A stretch of 64,000 bases of DNA from UBA9926 sp913064795 (GTDB taxonomy: Bacteria; Pseudomonadota; Gammaproteobacteria; Pseudomonadales; Azotimanducaceae). The translations under genes were made by a program, and so were the position numbers. The stretch lies in the NCBI GenBank assembly GCA_045560765.1, contig JBJKZD010000004.1, positions 108,561 through 172,560 on the forward strand, in the 5' to 3' direction. The notes beneath the pieces are model-generated. The model searched no databases and was not told the origin of the DNA. It saw only the letters and a list, made by a program, of their open reading frames with translations. Below are positions 26,249 to 35,418 of this stretch, piece after piece (positions within the stretch are counted from its first letter, which is position 1; each line of letters starts with the position of its first letter).

Positions 26249-27595
26249 ATGCTTTGGCGCGCTGAAGAGATCAATACACTGGTTGGGTCCAAGTCTAAGG
26301 GGCGTCCAAACTTAGCCGGTGTAACCGTACACGGCGTTCAGATCGATTCTCGAAGCGTCAAGCCCGGTGATTTGTTTATTCCCCTCGCGCCCCCTCTCGG
26401 CGTTCGGGATGGCCACGACTTTATCGATGAGGCCTTCAAACGCGGTGCGGTTGCGGCACTGTCATCAAAGCCCTCAACCCAGAGACGCGTCATTGAAGTG
26501 CCCAATACCTTTGATGCTCTTGTAACCCTCGGTCGAGCTGCACGGCGGAGACTGGGTTCACAGGCGCGGGTGATCGCGATCACTGGCAGTAGCGGTAAGA
26601 CGACGTTGCGCTCGTGGCTCGAACACGTCATCTCAGCCTTTGATGAAACCCATGCGTCTGAAGGTAGCTTCAACAATCATCTTGGTGTTCCTCTGTCGCT
26701 GGCCAGGATGCCCAGCTCCACGCGCTACGGAGTCTTTGAAGTAGGGACCAATCATCCTGGCGAGATTGGGCCATTGTCAGATCACATCGAACCGGACATC
26801 GCGATTGTGCTCAATGTGTTACCGGTCCATATCGGGAATTTCGATGGCATCGCCGATCTTCGTGCAGAAAAACTGTCGATCAGATCAGGGCTCAAACCGG
26901 ACGGCACATTAATGATTGAGCGTAATTTAGCAGGGCATGTTGATGGTCAGACCCGAACCTTTGATGCAGAGTCTAGTGCGAACGTGAGCGTTTGCGCTTC
27001 TGAAATCGGCGGCGACCTTAGAGCGAATATTGACGGGCAAGCCTTTCCGATTGAACTGCCCGCTTCAGGCGTGCACTTGCAAGCGACCGCCGCTGCCTGT
27101 CTTGCCGTTGTTGATCAGCTGGGGCTTGATGTGCCAGCCGCCATCCATCGACTGCGCTCGGCACCCATACCGAAAGGACGAGGCAATCGGCGGGATATTG
27201 AGGGAATCACCTTGATCGATGAGAGCTACAACGCGAATCCAGACAGTATGCGGTTGGCGCTCACGACCTTGAGAGAGCAAGAGGCCGGTCGTATTCATCT
27301 TATTCTTGGTGAAATGCATGAGTTGGGTGATTTCAGCCTGTCCGCACATCAGAACGTATTGGACTGGGCAAAGGGTTTTTATCGTTGCTTTACGATAGGG
27401 CCTGAATTTGCTGCATCAGCTCTGGACCGAGGTTTACCCCATTATGAGAGCAGCGACGCCTTCGATATTGAAGCCTTTGTCGAGCACCTCGGCCACGGCG
27501 ACACAGTCATGGTTAAGGGTTCCAACAAAGTGTTTTGGGTCAAACAGTTTGTTCCTCGCCTCGAAGCTGCTTTACAGAGGCGAGCAACAGGCTGA
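26249..27595 (+). CDS. murF: MurF-like UDP-MurNAc-tripeptide:D-Ala-D-Ala ligase
   Basis: A 448-residue Mur ligase adding D-Ala-D-Ala (or a similar dipeptide) to the peptidoglycan precursor. Domain 1 begins VHGVQIDSRSVKPGDLFIPL; the ATP-binding loop is ITGSSGKTTLR near residue 110; GSFNNHLGVPLSLARM and EVGTNHPGEIG follow; LIDESYNANPDSM near residue 330 and VMVKGSNK at the end are MurF hallmarks. The segment DETHASEGSFNNHLG resembles alphaproteobacterial rather than typical gammaproteobacterial MurF. ATG 26249 fits the domain start; an upstream frame from 26138 is not conserved. Standard murF lies in the dcw cluster; this one has none of those neighbours. Confidence 0.85.
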   Translation: MLWRAEEINTLVGSKSKGRPNLAGVTVHGVQIDSRSVKPGDLFIPLAPPLGVRDGHDFIDEAFKRGAVAALSSKPSTQRRVIEVPNTFDALVTLGRAARRRLGSQARVIAITGSSGKTTLRSWLEHVISAFDETHASEGSFNNHLGVPLSLARMPSSTRYGVFEVGTNHPGEIGPLSDHIEPDIAIVLNVLPVHIGNFDGIADLRAEKLSIRSGLKPDGTLMIERNLAGHVDGQTRTFDAESSANVSVCASEIGGDLRANIDGQAFPIELPASGVHLQATAAACLAVVDQLGLDVPAAIHRLRSAPIPKGRGNRRDIEGITLIDESYNANPDSMRLALTTLREQEAGRIHLILGEMHELGDFSLSAHQNVLDWAKGFYRCFTIGPEFAASALDRGLPHYESSDAFDIEAFVEHLGHGDTVMVKGSNKVFWVKQFVPRLEAALQRRATG

Positions 27596-27642
27596 CATCT
27601 TAAGAAGCGAAGGATCGAAGCGATGCGGCGATTGGAGTTGCT

Positions 27643-28497
27643 TTAAAGCGGCTGTTCAACATCGTGAATAGAGGCCTCAAAATCCAAGTCGACATAGAGT
27701 CCTTGCTGCTCTGGGGTGAGCTCCGATGCACTGCGCCAGGTAATCTGCTCATACCCCATGGATACCGCTTCGCTGGTCAACGGGTATTTGATGATCTCAA
27801 AGTAAGGAGAGTAGTCAAAGTGACTGGGTGTGCACAGTTTTGGGTTGCGGCGATAGAATCGAGAGGTGCCGTCCTCGAGTCGCACCACCAGCGGTAAAAT
27901 AGGAAACTGAGCCCGTCCAAAAGCCTCTGCGATCATGGTTGAGCAAACTGTGCGGGTATTTGGTCCCGAATTCCGGTGGAAAAGGCTTGAGCGCCACCGG
28001 CGGGGAACAATAAACCAGGGAAACAGAAACCTTAGTAAATCAAAAATTTGCCGCACGTCATAAAGTGCGCCGAGTCTTGATACCGCGTACTCAGTCACTC
28101 GCAGTGCATCTACGCGTTTTAGGCCTTTGGGGCGCGCAAGCCTTAGATGTTTTTTTTCGTAGACGCTGACAGGTTGGACAATAGTGCCCTGACCGAGAAA
28201 GCTTTCAATGACCAAGGGCTCATCCAGAGATCCTTCATAAAATTTTTGGATTTCTTCCTGGAGCTTTGAACCGGGTAATTCGTTAATGGTGCCAATGTAG
28301 AGCGCTGCGTGGGTCCAAGGAGACAGCGTCACCCAACGAATGACATCGCTGACTCTGGATTGCCCCTCAACCAGGATCACATCGCCTCGTTGCGCTTCTC
28401 TGATGAGCGCAGAAACATCGCTGAGCGGCGTGACCCTGTCTGGGTGGTGAGGTTCTGCATTGAGGAACCGAGTGATCATTTGTTGCAACCAAGACAT
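27643..28497 (-). CDS. YiiX/YebB-like permuted papain-fold cysteine hydrolase
   Basis: A 284-residue protein of the YiiX-type NlpC/P60 superfamily, in which the catalytic His precedes the Cys. The opening RGDVILVEGQS and WTHAALYIG (catalytic His near residue 62) and the later TRTVCSTMIAEAFG (nucleophile Cys near residue 187) are seen. No signal peptide is evident. Members of the family cleave amide or ester bonds of lipids, peptides or muropeptides; the substrate here is unknown. It converges on murF, so a link to wall turnover is possible but only positional. Confidence 0.75.
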   Translation of the reverse strand: MSWLQQMITRFLNAEPHHPDRVTPLSDVSALIREAQRGDVILVEGQSRVSDVIRWVTLSPWTHAALYIGTINELPGSKLQEEIQKFYEGSLDEPLVIESFLGQGTIVQPVSVYEKKHLRLARPKGLKRVDALRVTEYAVSRLGALYDVRQIFDLLRFLFPWFIVPRRWRSSLFHRNSGPNTRTVCSTMIAEAFGRAQFPILPLVVRLEDGTSRFYRRNPKLCTPSHFDYSPYFEIIKYPLTSEAVSMGYEQITWRSASELTPEQQGLYVDLDFEASIHDVEQPL

Positions 28498-28639
28498 AAC
28501 GACAGCCCTTCATGGTTTCAATAGTCTACCCTATGTAGTGAATTAACCGCATTGGGCAGGCGAGGGCGCTGTGTCTTTACCCGGACTCAGTCTTCTAACC
28601 CCCCGCCAGACATGCCATAATTTTGCAGAGGAGTTCGAT

Positions 28640-29602
28640 ATGATTGTGGACAAGCTGGGCCGGCGGTTTAATAACTTGCGCGTTAGCCTAACGGCGGCGT
28701 GTAACTACGCCTGCACCTATTGTGTGCCCAATGGGAAAAGGCTGATGAAGGCGCAAAACGAGCTGAGTGCGCCTGCGTTGCTGAAGCTTACGGAACTGAT
28801 CCAGGAAGCGACCGGTTTTGAAAAACTCCGAATGACCGGGGGCGACCCGCTGGTGACACCAAAGTTCGAAGCCTTCCTCTTGGGTGTTGCCAAGTTACCG
28901 TTAGAAGACTTTAGCCTTACAACCAACGGACAGTTGTTACTTGCGAAGGAAGATGTTCTGCGGGCCAGCGGCATCAAACGACTGAATGTTAGTTTGGATA
29001 CGCTCAATCCCTTACGGTTCAAGCAGATTGCCCGGGGTGGCGATCTTGAAACCGTGCTTGCAGGTATCGAACGGATGCTTGCTCTGGGCATCAAGATCAA
29101 GATCAATATGGTGCCGATGCGTCAGAGTAACAGACAAGACATATTGCCACTGCTTGATTATTGTTTGGAGCGTGATGTCGAACTCCGTTTTATTGAGCTC
29201 ATGCGCATGGGGCATTTGAAAGCTGATTCGACTTACCAAAATGAATTCTTTTCCATGCAACAGCTGCTCGATGAAATCGCATCGAAATATACCTTCGAGC
29301 GGACAGACGCGCCTTTCGATTCAACGGCGGTTCGGTTCAATATTCCTGACGCAGGGACCTTTGGAATTATTGCCAACGAGAGTGAGCCCTTTTGTACCTC
29401 GTGTACTCGACTCAGACTCTCATCAGATGGTTACCTCTACGGATGTCTCTCGAATGCGGCAAGGACGTATGTTGGCGATCTTGTGGATGAACCAAAGCAT
29501 AGGGCGTTGCCCAGACTGCAAAAGATTTTACTCAATGCCCTGGGTGATAAGCAGTTAGCCTTTCAAGGCGAGACCACGGTCATGAAATTTATTGGCGGTT
29601 AA
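28640..29602 (+). CDS. moaA: GTP 3',8-cyclase (molybdenum cofactor biosynthesis)
   Basis: A 320-residue radical SAM enzyme that starts molybdopterin synthesis. The SAM cluster motif is AACNYACTYCVPNG (CxxxCxxC) near residue 20; TGGDPL follows near residue 70. The second cluster cysteines are in CTSCTRLRLSSDGYLYGCL near residue 250, and the protein ends in Gly-Gly, the tail required for MoaA catalysis. ATG 28640 is preferred because GAGGAG sits about eight bases upstream; a longer frame from 28571 is not conserved. No other moa genes are nearby. It is likely to serve the molybdenum hydroxylase encoded at 6-10 kb. Confidence 0.9.
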   Translation: MIVDKLGRRFNNLRVSLTAACNYACTYCVPNGKRLMKAQNELSAPALLKLTELIQEATGFEKLRMTGGDPLVTPKFEAFLLGVAKLPLEDFSLTTNGQLLLAKEDVLRASGIKRLNVSLDTLNPLRFKQIARGGDLETVLAGIERMLALGIKIKINMVPMRQSNRQDILPLLDYCLERDVELRFIELMRMGHLKADSTYQNEFFSMQQLLDEIASKYTFERTDAPFDSTAVRFNIPDAGTFGIIANESEPFCTSCTRLRLSSDGYLYGCLSNAARTYVGDLVDEPKHRALPRLQKILLNALGDKQLAFQGETTVMKFIGG

Positions 29603-29773
29603 ACTCTGAGGAGCGCGCAAGTAACGGACATAGGGACAATTCGCTTTAGGGATTCTAGGATATAAGCCTCACAGATAGCGCTGGCGACCCAGCCGGTAGG
29701 AGCGCTACACTCATGTTCACACACTAGGGTACGGCTGAGCCGCACTGAACCCTCAATAATTGGAGATTAAGCA

Positions 29774-30991
29774 ATGATGGACCTCGACATACCAGAGCGA
29801 CTGATTCCAGTCCGCGATAAAATTGATCAATTCGTCAAAGAGCGAGTTGATCCATTAACGCAGGAGTATTATGACGAGATTGACGTTGGGGACCGCTGGC
29901 AGCTCACTGATCGACAAATGGAAATCATGGATGGCCTCAAGGCCCAAGCCAAAGAGGCCGGCCTCTGGAACTTCTTTCTGCCCGCAAGTCAGGGGGGTGC
30001 AGGCGTCACCAATCTAGAGTACGCCCATTTGGCGGAAGTGATGGCGCGCAACCCAATTGCCTCAGAAGTCTTTAACTGTGCCGCCCCGGATACAGGCAAT
30101 ATGGAAGTCTTGGAGCGCTATGGTTCAGAAGACCAGAAAAAGGCCTGGCTCGAGCCCCTGCTCGAAGGCAAGATTCGATCCGCTTTCGCCATGACAGAGC
30201 CGGGCGTGGCCTCCTCGGATGCCACCAATATCTGCACCTCAGCAGTGCTCGATGGGGATGAGTGGGTCATTAATGGCGAGAAGCATTACATCTCAGGTGC
30301 CGGTGACCCTCGCTGTAAAATCATGATTACAATGGTCGTGACCAATCCAGACGCACCAAAGCATTTAAGACAATCCCAGATCCTCGTGCCGATGGACGCA
30401 AAAGGTGTTGATGTTCTGCGTCCCATGTACGTCTTCGGAAAAGATGATGCCCCCCACGGACACATGCACATCAAGTTCGATAATGTTCGAGTGCCAAAGG
30501 ACAACATGATACTGGGTGAGGGACGGGGGTTTGAAATCAGCCAAGGACGACTGGGTCCAGGTCGTATTCACCACTGTATGCGATCGATTGGTGTTGCAGA
30601 ACGTGCGCTTGAGATGCTCTGCAAACGCGCCCTTAGCCGGACTGCTTTTGGTAAACCTTTGGCAGAGCTTGGCGGTAACTACGATGTGATTGCTGACAGC
30701 CGTATAGAGCTCGATATGTGCCGTCTAGCGGTTCTAAAAGCTGCCTATATGATGGATACCATCGGCAATAAAGAAGCGCGCAAATATATTTCTGCGATCA
30801 AGGTTTCTGTGCCGAACATGACACTAAAGATCATCGACCGCGCCATCCAGATTCACGGAGCACTGGGCGTCTCGCAAGATACGCCCCTCGCCGCAATGTG
30901 GACGGGGCAGCGCACCTTGCGACTGGCAGATGGGCCTGATGAGGTCCATCGCCGGGTGATTGCCCGAGAGGAGCTCAAACAGTACCAATAA
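29774..30991 (+). CDS. Acyl-CoA dehydrogenase, ACAD10/11-like
   Basis: A 405-residue flavoprotein oxidising acyl-CoA to enoyl-CoA. Family segments are FLPASQGGAGVTNLEYA, AFAMTEPGVASSDATN near residue 138, and QIHGALGVSQDTPLA near residue 360, the last containing the Asp that replaces the usual Glu in the ACAD10/11 group, which act on 4-hydroxy or phosphorylated acyl-CoA. It starts with ATG 29774 behind GGAG and ends before an intrinsic terminator, so it is probably monocistronic. The physiological acyl chain is unknown. Confidence 0.88.
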   Translation: MMDLDIPERLIPVRDKIDQFVKERVDPLTQEYYDEIDVGDRWQLTDRQMEIMDGLKAQAKEAGLWNFFLPASQGGAGVTNLEYAHLAEVMARNPIASEVFNCAAPDTGNMEVLERYGSEDQKKAWLEPLLEGKIRSAFAMTEPGVASSDATNICTSAVLDGDEWVINGEKHYISGAGDPRCKIMITMVVTNPDAPKHLRQSQILVPMDAKGVDVLRPMYVFGKDDAPHGHMHIKFDNVRVPKDNMILGEGRGFEISQGRLGPGRIHHCMRSIGVAERALEMLCKRALSRTAFGKPLAELGGNYDVIADSRIELDMCRLAVLKAAYMMDTIGNKEARKYISAIKVSVPNMTLKIIDRAIQIHGALGVSQDTPLAAMWTGQRTLRLADGPDEVHRRVIAREELKQYQ

Positions 30992-31023
30992 CCTCCTCAG
31001 ATGAGCGATCAGATAAGGGAAGG

Positions 31024-31049
31024 AAAAGGCTGCTGATGCGGCCTTTTTT
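31024..31049 (+). terminator. Rho-independent terminator after the acyl-CoA dehydrogenase
   Basis: AAAAGGCTGC pairs with GCGGCCTTTT around a TGAT loop (10 pairs, one G-U), followed by a run of eight T. It lies 33 bases after the stop of the preceding gene and is the clearest intrinsic terminator in the window. Confidence 0.9.
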
Positions 31050-31073
31050 TTGCCGATTCGAACCTGTTTGCGA

Positions 31074-31082
31074 TGGTATACT
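31074..31082 (+). promoter_or_regulatory. Candidate extended -10 promoter for the large exported protein
   Basis: TGGTATACT (31074-31082) is an extended -10 element just downstream of the terminator and 21 bases before the preferred ATG at 31104. No strong -35 was recognised. Confidence 0.45.
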
Positions 31083-31103
31083 CACCAATTGGCCCTTAAC
31101 TTG

Positions 31104-33911
31104 ATGGCTATGCTGAATACTTTCCACGGTCTTATCAAAGCGATCTTATTGGCGATGGCCGTCGGTATGGCCAGCGTAAATGCCGCGCCCATCATCTCCG
31201 AAAAGACAAAAGCAGGGGTAGCGGAGACCAATAATGCCACGGGCGCAGGTCTCAGCTTGCCCCCTGAAGGTCGCGCCCCAGCGCGAACCAAAAAAGTGAT
31301 GGGCGGGACCCAGTTGGACTTTGAAGCCAACAGCCGCGCAAACGATGAAGCTTGGGGACGAACTTTCTTCGCTCGCTCCGAAGCACTCGATATCACGCAG
31401 TCTATTTCGGTCACGCAGGTCGTCCGTTTAGCCAAGCGTCTGCCCGAGGGTTCCTTGATGAAATTGTTCTCAAGCCGCTCCCTGGGGACCTGGTTGCAGA
31501 GCGCGGATGCAAACTTTCGAAATTATGTTTCTATCTCTTCTGGTTCAGGCTTTAAGTGGCGCCCTGTGACATCCAGCGCCAACCAGCTTGTTCAGGCAAC
31601 TTTGACGTTTCAACTGGTAGGCGGAGCCATTGAGATCGGTGAGCAGTTTGAAATCAAGTTTAAGGACCTTCGTATCCCGCTCGGAGATCTCGATGCCCTT
31701 GAACTCCCTGTAGCATTCAGCCCCGAAGATTCAAAAGATTGGCACGTTTTAGACTCAGAATTGCGACGGCTCAAGCCAGGATCCCCAGCGTCACTTCACA
31801 TCCACATCAATAGGGAAATTGAAGGTGGGGATCAAGTGAGTGCTCAGATTCAGCCTATTGATTCGCTAGGGTTTGCCACATTGTCTGACATCACCTCTTT
31901 TGATTTATTAAAAAACAATAAGTTAGTCGACCAAGTTAATAAAAAAAATGGGTTATATATCGCTTCTAATTTGTCTCTTGACTCGACTCAGTCTAATCAG
32001 TTTACCGCTCGGTCGCCGGGAGGCGGACTAAGAGGCACGATCACGCACCTCTCTCTCGATGCAGAGGCGCCAAGTCGGATTATTTGGACTGATTTCTCAG
32101 ATGACTCGCTTAGGGCGCTCGGAATTAAAGAAGGGTTGCAAGTTCAAAATGCACCCGACGTTGATCGTTCCCAATCCCTTGACGCCGAAGCGTTGCTCCA
32201 AGACCTCATCACGGCAGCGGATTTGACCCTAGCGCAGCTTTCTACCGCGCCGGTTACAGATTTGATACGTCTGGGTCGGCTCGGTCAAGAGCCTGGGTTT
32301 GAACAACAGGGTTTTGCTGCCACCGTTGAAGATAGACCAACGGAATCAAATCTACCTGAACTCAAGCATGAACAAGCCCTAAAACGACCCTTGGTTGGTA
32401 CAAGCCTTGAGGGTGGAATCGATCCTGTCAAAAATCTTCCGGCCTCTGAATCGACCCTGGATGGAACCAACAGTGACCCAACTCAAAGATCCCTCGAGAA
32501 GCCTGGAATCGCTCATTCCCAAGGAAGCAAACAGGGGGGGGTAACCTCCGAGATTACCTTCAGCCGAGATATCCATACCCTCAGAGAAGGTGGCCAAACT
32601 CTCAGCCTCGCTCAAGATCAGAAGGTACTGATGATCGCCCAGCCAGAGCTGACATCTGACCGCCGAGCAGTTCGCCCAGCGCTGATTGAACTGTTATCTG
32701 GTCCTGGAGGCCATCCTTGGATGATCGATCACTTCGCGCTGCTCGGTGACTCTTTTGGTGTAGCCGCCAGTCGACGCAGCTTTAATCCAAGAACACGAGT
32801 GAAAGGCCCGGAGACCGGAATTGTGGTGCGGCGTGGTCAAACGCTCTTCGAAGCGCTCGAGCAAGGCCAAACCTTCGTCACGACAGGTCAGCGGGCGCAT
32901 CTTGATTTTAAGGTTAACGGCACTGCTTGGGGGCGATCCAAGGATCGGGCCGTCCGAGAAATTTCAGCTGGCCTGACCAGTGAAACCCCGCCGCTCTGGG
33001 CGAAGCTCCATAAGAATGGAAAGGCATTGGTCAAGCTGAAGTTCTCTCCTGCAACGACACCTGCCTTAAACGGTACTCCTGACGAGCCAACCGACCGAGC
33101 ACCAGCATTCCGGGAGTCTGGCACGATCTATCTGTTGTTGGAGTCGAGCGCTCGTCCATTGAAACCTGGGATAACATCACCGCGCAATGGTAGAGAATGG
33201 TTGGGCTTGATCACACTCAACGACATGACCCTCAAAACCGCGTCGGCGCCTCAGATGCTGCAGGTGACTGGCACCCGATTGCTAGCGCGCCCTCAGGCCG
33301 CTCAAGTCGATTTTCTGGCATGGACTCAGGGCCAAAGTGCGCTGATTCGGATTGACCTCGAGCGCAATTTGATGAACAGCGCTGAGGTTGATATCGAGGC
33401 TCAGGATGCGAGCGATGTGAGTTCTAAAGACGGTGACTCAGAAACAGTTGCTTCACGGAGCGATCAATTCCAGAGTGTTCAATTGGAGATCGCCGAGGGC
33501 TTTGAAGATCTGTCTTTTATCAGTGCCAGTCGACCTTCAGCGGCCACCCCCAAGTTCTCAGAGGTTTTCAGTATTGAGGATCTTAAGAATCAAACCGCCG
33601 AACGCGATCTGTGGGTCGACGGTTATCAGGACAGAATTTCGATGTGGTTTGATCCCGGTGGACGTCCAGGCTCTGAGCGGCTAGCCCGTTCCAGAAACTA
33701 CACACTTTTCTACTCAGACGTCGTTGATCCTTTGCCCGGAGATTACTACACCATCGAAGTTCTTCTCGAGGACGGGACTCAAGTATTCGGGTCTCCTATT
33801 TTTGTTGGCGGCTTTGCTCAAGCTAAATTGGGCCCGGCGGGACCTGTTAAGTCGCTTAAGCGAGTCCCGAAGACGGCTTCAAACAGCCGATACGATGACC
33901 CAATTCAATGA
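31104..33911 (+). CDS. Large exported protein with degenerate DUF3604/PHP-like region
   Basis: A 935-residue protein. The first 28 residues form a signal peptide (hydrophobic AILLAMAVGMASVNA, cleavage near the AAP). Residues about 480-700 resemble the DUF3604/PHP-associated region: HFALLGDSFGVAASRR, then ETGIVVRRGQTLFEALEQGQ and FVTTGQRAHLDFKVNGTAWG, matching 'T-x-x-x-I/L-F-x-A-L-x-x-x-x-x-x-x-T-T-G-x-R' of that group. In active members the sequence after 'GDRFG..' carries Asp/His metal ligands (SDSH); here it is SRRS, so a metal site is unlikely. The N-terminal third is unrecognised. ATG 31104 is chosen because the earlier TTG (31050) lies in the terminator. Exact function is unknown. Confidence 0.7.
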   Translation: MAMLNTFHGLIKAILLAMAVGMASVNAAPIISEKTKAGVAETNNATGAGLSLPPEGRAPARTKKVMGGTQLDFEANSRANDEAWGRTFFARSEALDITQSISVTQVVRLAKRLPEGSLMKLFSSRSLGTWLQSADANFRNYVSISSGSGFKWRPVTSSANQLVQATLTFQLVGGAIEIGEQFEIKFKDLRIPLGDLDALELPVAFSPEDSKDWHVLDSELRRLKPGSPASLHIHINREIEGGDQVSAQIQPIDSLGFATLSDITSFDLLKNNKLVDQVNKKNGLYIASNLSLDSTQSNQFTARSPGGGLRGTITHLSLDAEAPSRIIWTDFSDDSLRALGIKEGLQVQNAPDVDRSQSLDAEALLQDLITAADLTLAQLSTAPVTDLIRLGRLGQEPGFEQQGFAATVEDRPTESNLPELKHEQALKRPLVGTSLEGGIDPVKNLPASESTLDGTNSDPTQRSLEKPGIAHSQGSKQGGVTSEITFSRDIHTLREGGQTLSLAQDQKVLMIAQPELTSDRRAVRPALIELLSGPGGHPWMIDHFALLGDSFGVAASRRSFNPRTRVKGPETGIVVRRGQTLFEALEQGQTFVTTGQRAHLDFKVNGTAWGRSKDRAVREISAGLTSETPPLWAKLHKNGKALVKLKFSPATTPALNGTPDEPTDRAPAFRESGTIYLLLESSARPLKPGITSPRNGREWLGLITLNDMTLKTASAPQMLQVTGTRLLARPQAAQVDFLAWTQGQSALIRIDLERNLMNSAEVDIEAQDASDVSSKDGDSETVASRSDQFQSVQLEIAEGFEDLSFISASRPSAATPKFSEVFSIEDLKNQTAERDLWVDGYQDRISMWFDPGGRPGSERLARSRNYTLFYSDVVDPLPGDYYTIEVLLEDGTQVFGSPIFVGGFAQAKLGPAGPVKSLKRVPKTASNSRYDDPIQ

Positions 33912-33936
33912 TCTCATTTGATGAAAAGGAATATTT

Positions 33937-34359
33937 ATGAAGTACCTTCATACCATGGTTCGTGTCAACGATGTGGATGCCTCACTGGCCTTTTACTGTG
34001 ATGCGCTAGGTCTCGAAGTGCTCCGCCGGCACGATATCGAAGCGGGGCGGTTTTCTCTGATCTTCTTGGCCGCGCCGGGAGACAGCACGGCCCAAGTTGA
34101 GCTTACCTACAACTGGGACGGTGATGCGCTGGGTGAGGGCTCCAGAAATTTTGGTCACCTTGCCTATGCGGTTGAAGACATCTATGCGACCTGTGCGCGA
34201 TTGCAGGCGCATGGGGTTTTGATCAGTCGTCCTCCCAGGGATGGCAGAATGGCCTTCGTTCGATCTCCTGATCGAATTTCAATTGAGCTGCTGCAAGATG
34301 GTGATCCACTTCCTCCGGCGGAGCCTTGGGCTAGTATGGAAAACAGTGGCGATTGGTAG
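33937..34359 (+). CDS. gloA: Lactoylglutathione lyase (glyoxalase I)
   Basis: A 140-residue VOC-fold protein starting MKYLHTMVRVNDVDASLAFYCDALGL, typical of glyoxalase I, which converts the methylglyoxal-glutathione adduct to lactoylglutathione. Metal ligands expected are His5 in LHTMVRV, a Glu in QVELTYNW near residue 56, His in FGHLAYAVEDIY near residue 75, and Glu in ISIELLQ near residue 120; all four are present. The length fits the family. It is 25 bases downstream of the large exported protein but probably has no functional link to it. Confidence 0.92.
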   Translation: MKYLHTMVRVNDVDASLAFYCDALGLEVLRRHDIEAGRFSLIFLAAPGDSTAQVELTYNWDGDALGEGSRNFGHLAYAVEDIYATCARLQAHGVLISRPPRDGRMAFVRSPDRISIELLQDGDPLPPAEPWASMENSGDW

Positions 34360-34455
34360 CCCACTTGAAAGCTATCCAAGCACATGTTCTTTTAATACTA
34401 GGGTAAAAAAATCAGCGATTGATGGCATTAACAAAAACCCCTGAGATCATGTGGT

Positions 34456-35418
34456 TTAGCTGAGATTGCCCCGGGTATTGGACAAGTCCCTGGTCAAGTT
34501 CGTGAGCCATGCCATTAACTTTGTGGTGACCTCTCCGCGGTTAATGTCGTTGAGCATTTCGTGCCGTCCAGAAGGGTAGATGTCTGCATCGATTCGGGCA
34601 CCGCCGCGCTGTAACCAAGCGATCAATCGGTTGAGCTGACCTTGGTTGCCATGAACAGGATCATCTTCCCCGGAGATAAGATAAATAGGAAAGCCCTCGG
34701 TCCGATTTAGATCAGGCACCCGCTGCCAGAGTTCAGCCTCAGCCATAAACAATCCTTGTAAGCTGAGACTCGTGGGCACGGTGCCGCAGAGTGGGTCGCG
34801 CACATACTTCGCAACTTCACTGTGGTCTCGACTTAGCCACTCAAAACCTGTTTTCTGTCCTTCTTTTTTAAACCGCTGGTTAGAAGCTCCGAAAATAAGA
34901 TATCGCAGCAGTCTGCTGTATGCATTATCGGTCCGCCAACATTCAAACCGAATGATTTTGAGCAGCAAGGTGTAGAGTATCGGCGGCATTTGTCCTGGAG
35001 AGCCTGACAGAACCACTGCATCAAGATCCTCTGGCCAGCGCTCGAGATACTGTTGGCCAATCATAGCCCCCATACTGTGACCCAAAAAAATTACCGGTAA
35101 CCCAGGGTTTGAACGCTTAAGACCGAGAAGGATTTCTCGAGTACCGGCTAAAACTTGCTCCCAGCCATCTTTTCCGAAATCACCGAGTCTTGGGCCCGAA
35201 CCTCCGTGACCACGATGATCGTTGGCATGAACTCTAAAACCAGCGACCGCGAGTTGCTGCATGAGAGGCTCATAGCGTCCTGCATGTTCACCCATACCGT
35301 GAGCAATATAGATGAGGGCCCTGGGGTCGGACAGGGGGGTGCAGCAATAAACTCTAAGAAGCTCGCCACCTGGATCCTTGTGTTCAAAAACCTCCAAAGG
35401 TGGTTTAGAAAGCGTCAT
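34456..35418 (-). CDS. Alpha/beta hydrolase (monoacylglycerol lipase/lysophospholipase family)
   Basis: A 320-residue serine hydrolase. The oxyanion region YIAHGMGEHAGRY, HANDHRGHGGSGP, the nucleophile elbow FLGHSMGAMIG (Ser near residue 112), the acid in SGEDDPVHG and the His in YPSGRHEMLND are all present and in family order. It lacks a signal peptide and is probably cytoplasmic, acting on lysolipids or monoglycerides. I start at ATG 35418 (MTLSKPPL), which overlaps the end of the upstream HAD gene by 14 bases; a start at 35478 would overlap much more. The two genes form an operon. Confidence 0.85.
   Translation of the reverse strand: MTLSKPPLEVFEHKDPGGELLRVYCCTPLSDPRALIYIAHGMGEHAGRYEPLMQQLAVAGFRVHANDHRGHGGSGPRLGDFGKDGWEQVLAGTREILLGLKRSNPGLPVIFLGHSMGAMIGQQYLERWPEDLDAVVLSGSPGQMPPILYTLLLKIIRFECWRTDNAYSRLLRYLIFGASNQRFKKEGQKTGFEWLSRDHSEVAKYVRDPLCGTVPTSLSLQGLFMAEAELWQRVPDLNRTEGFPIYLISGEDDPVHGNQGQLNRLIAWLQRGGARIDADIYPSGRHEMLNDINRGEVTTKLMAWLTNLTRDLSNTRGNLS

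Noticed and set aside
31050..31103. TTG 31050 as start of the large exported protein
   Set aside because: It lies in the T tract of the preceding terminator; the signal peptide begins properly at 31104.
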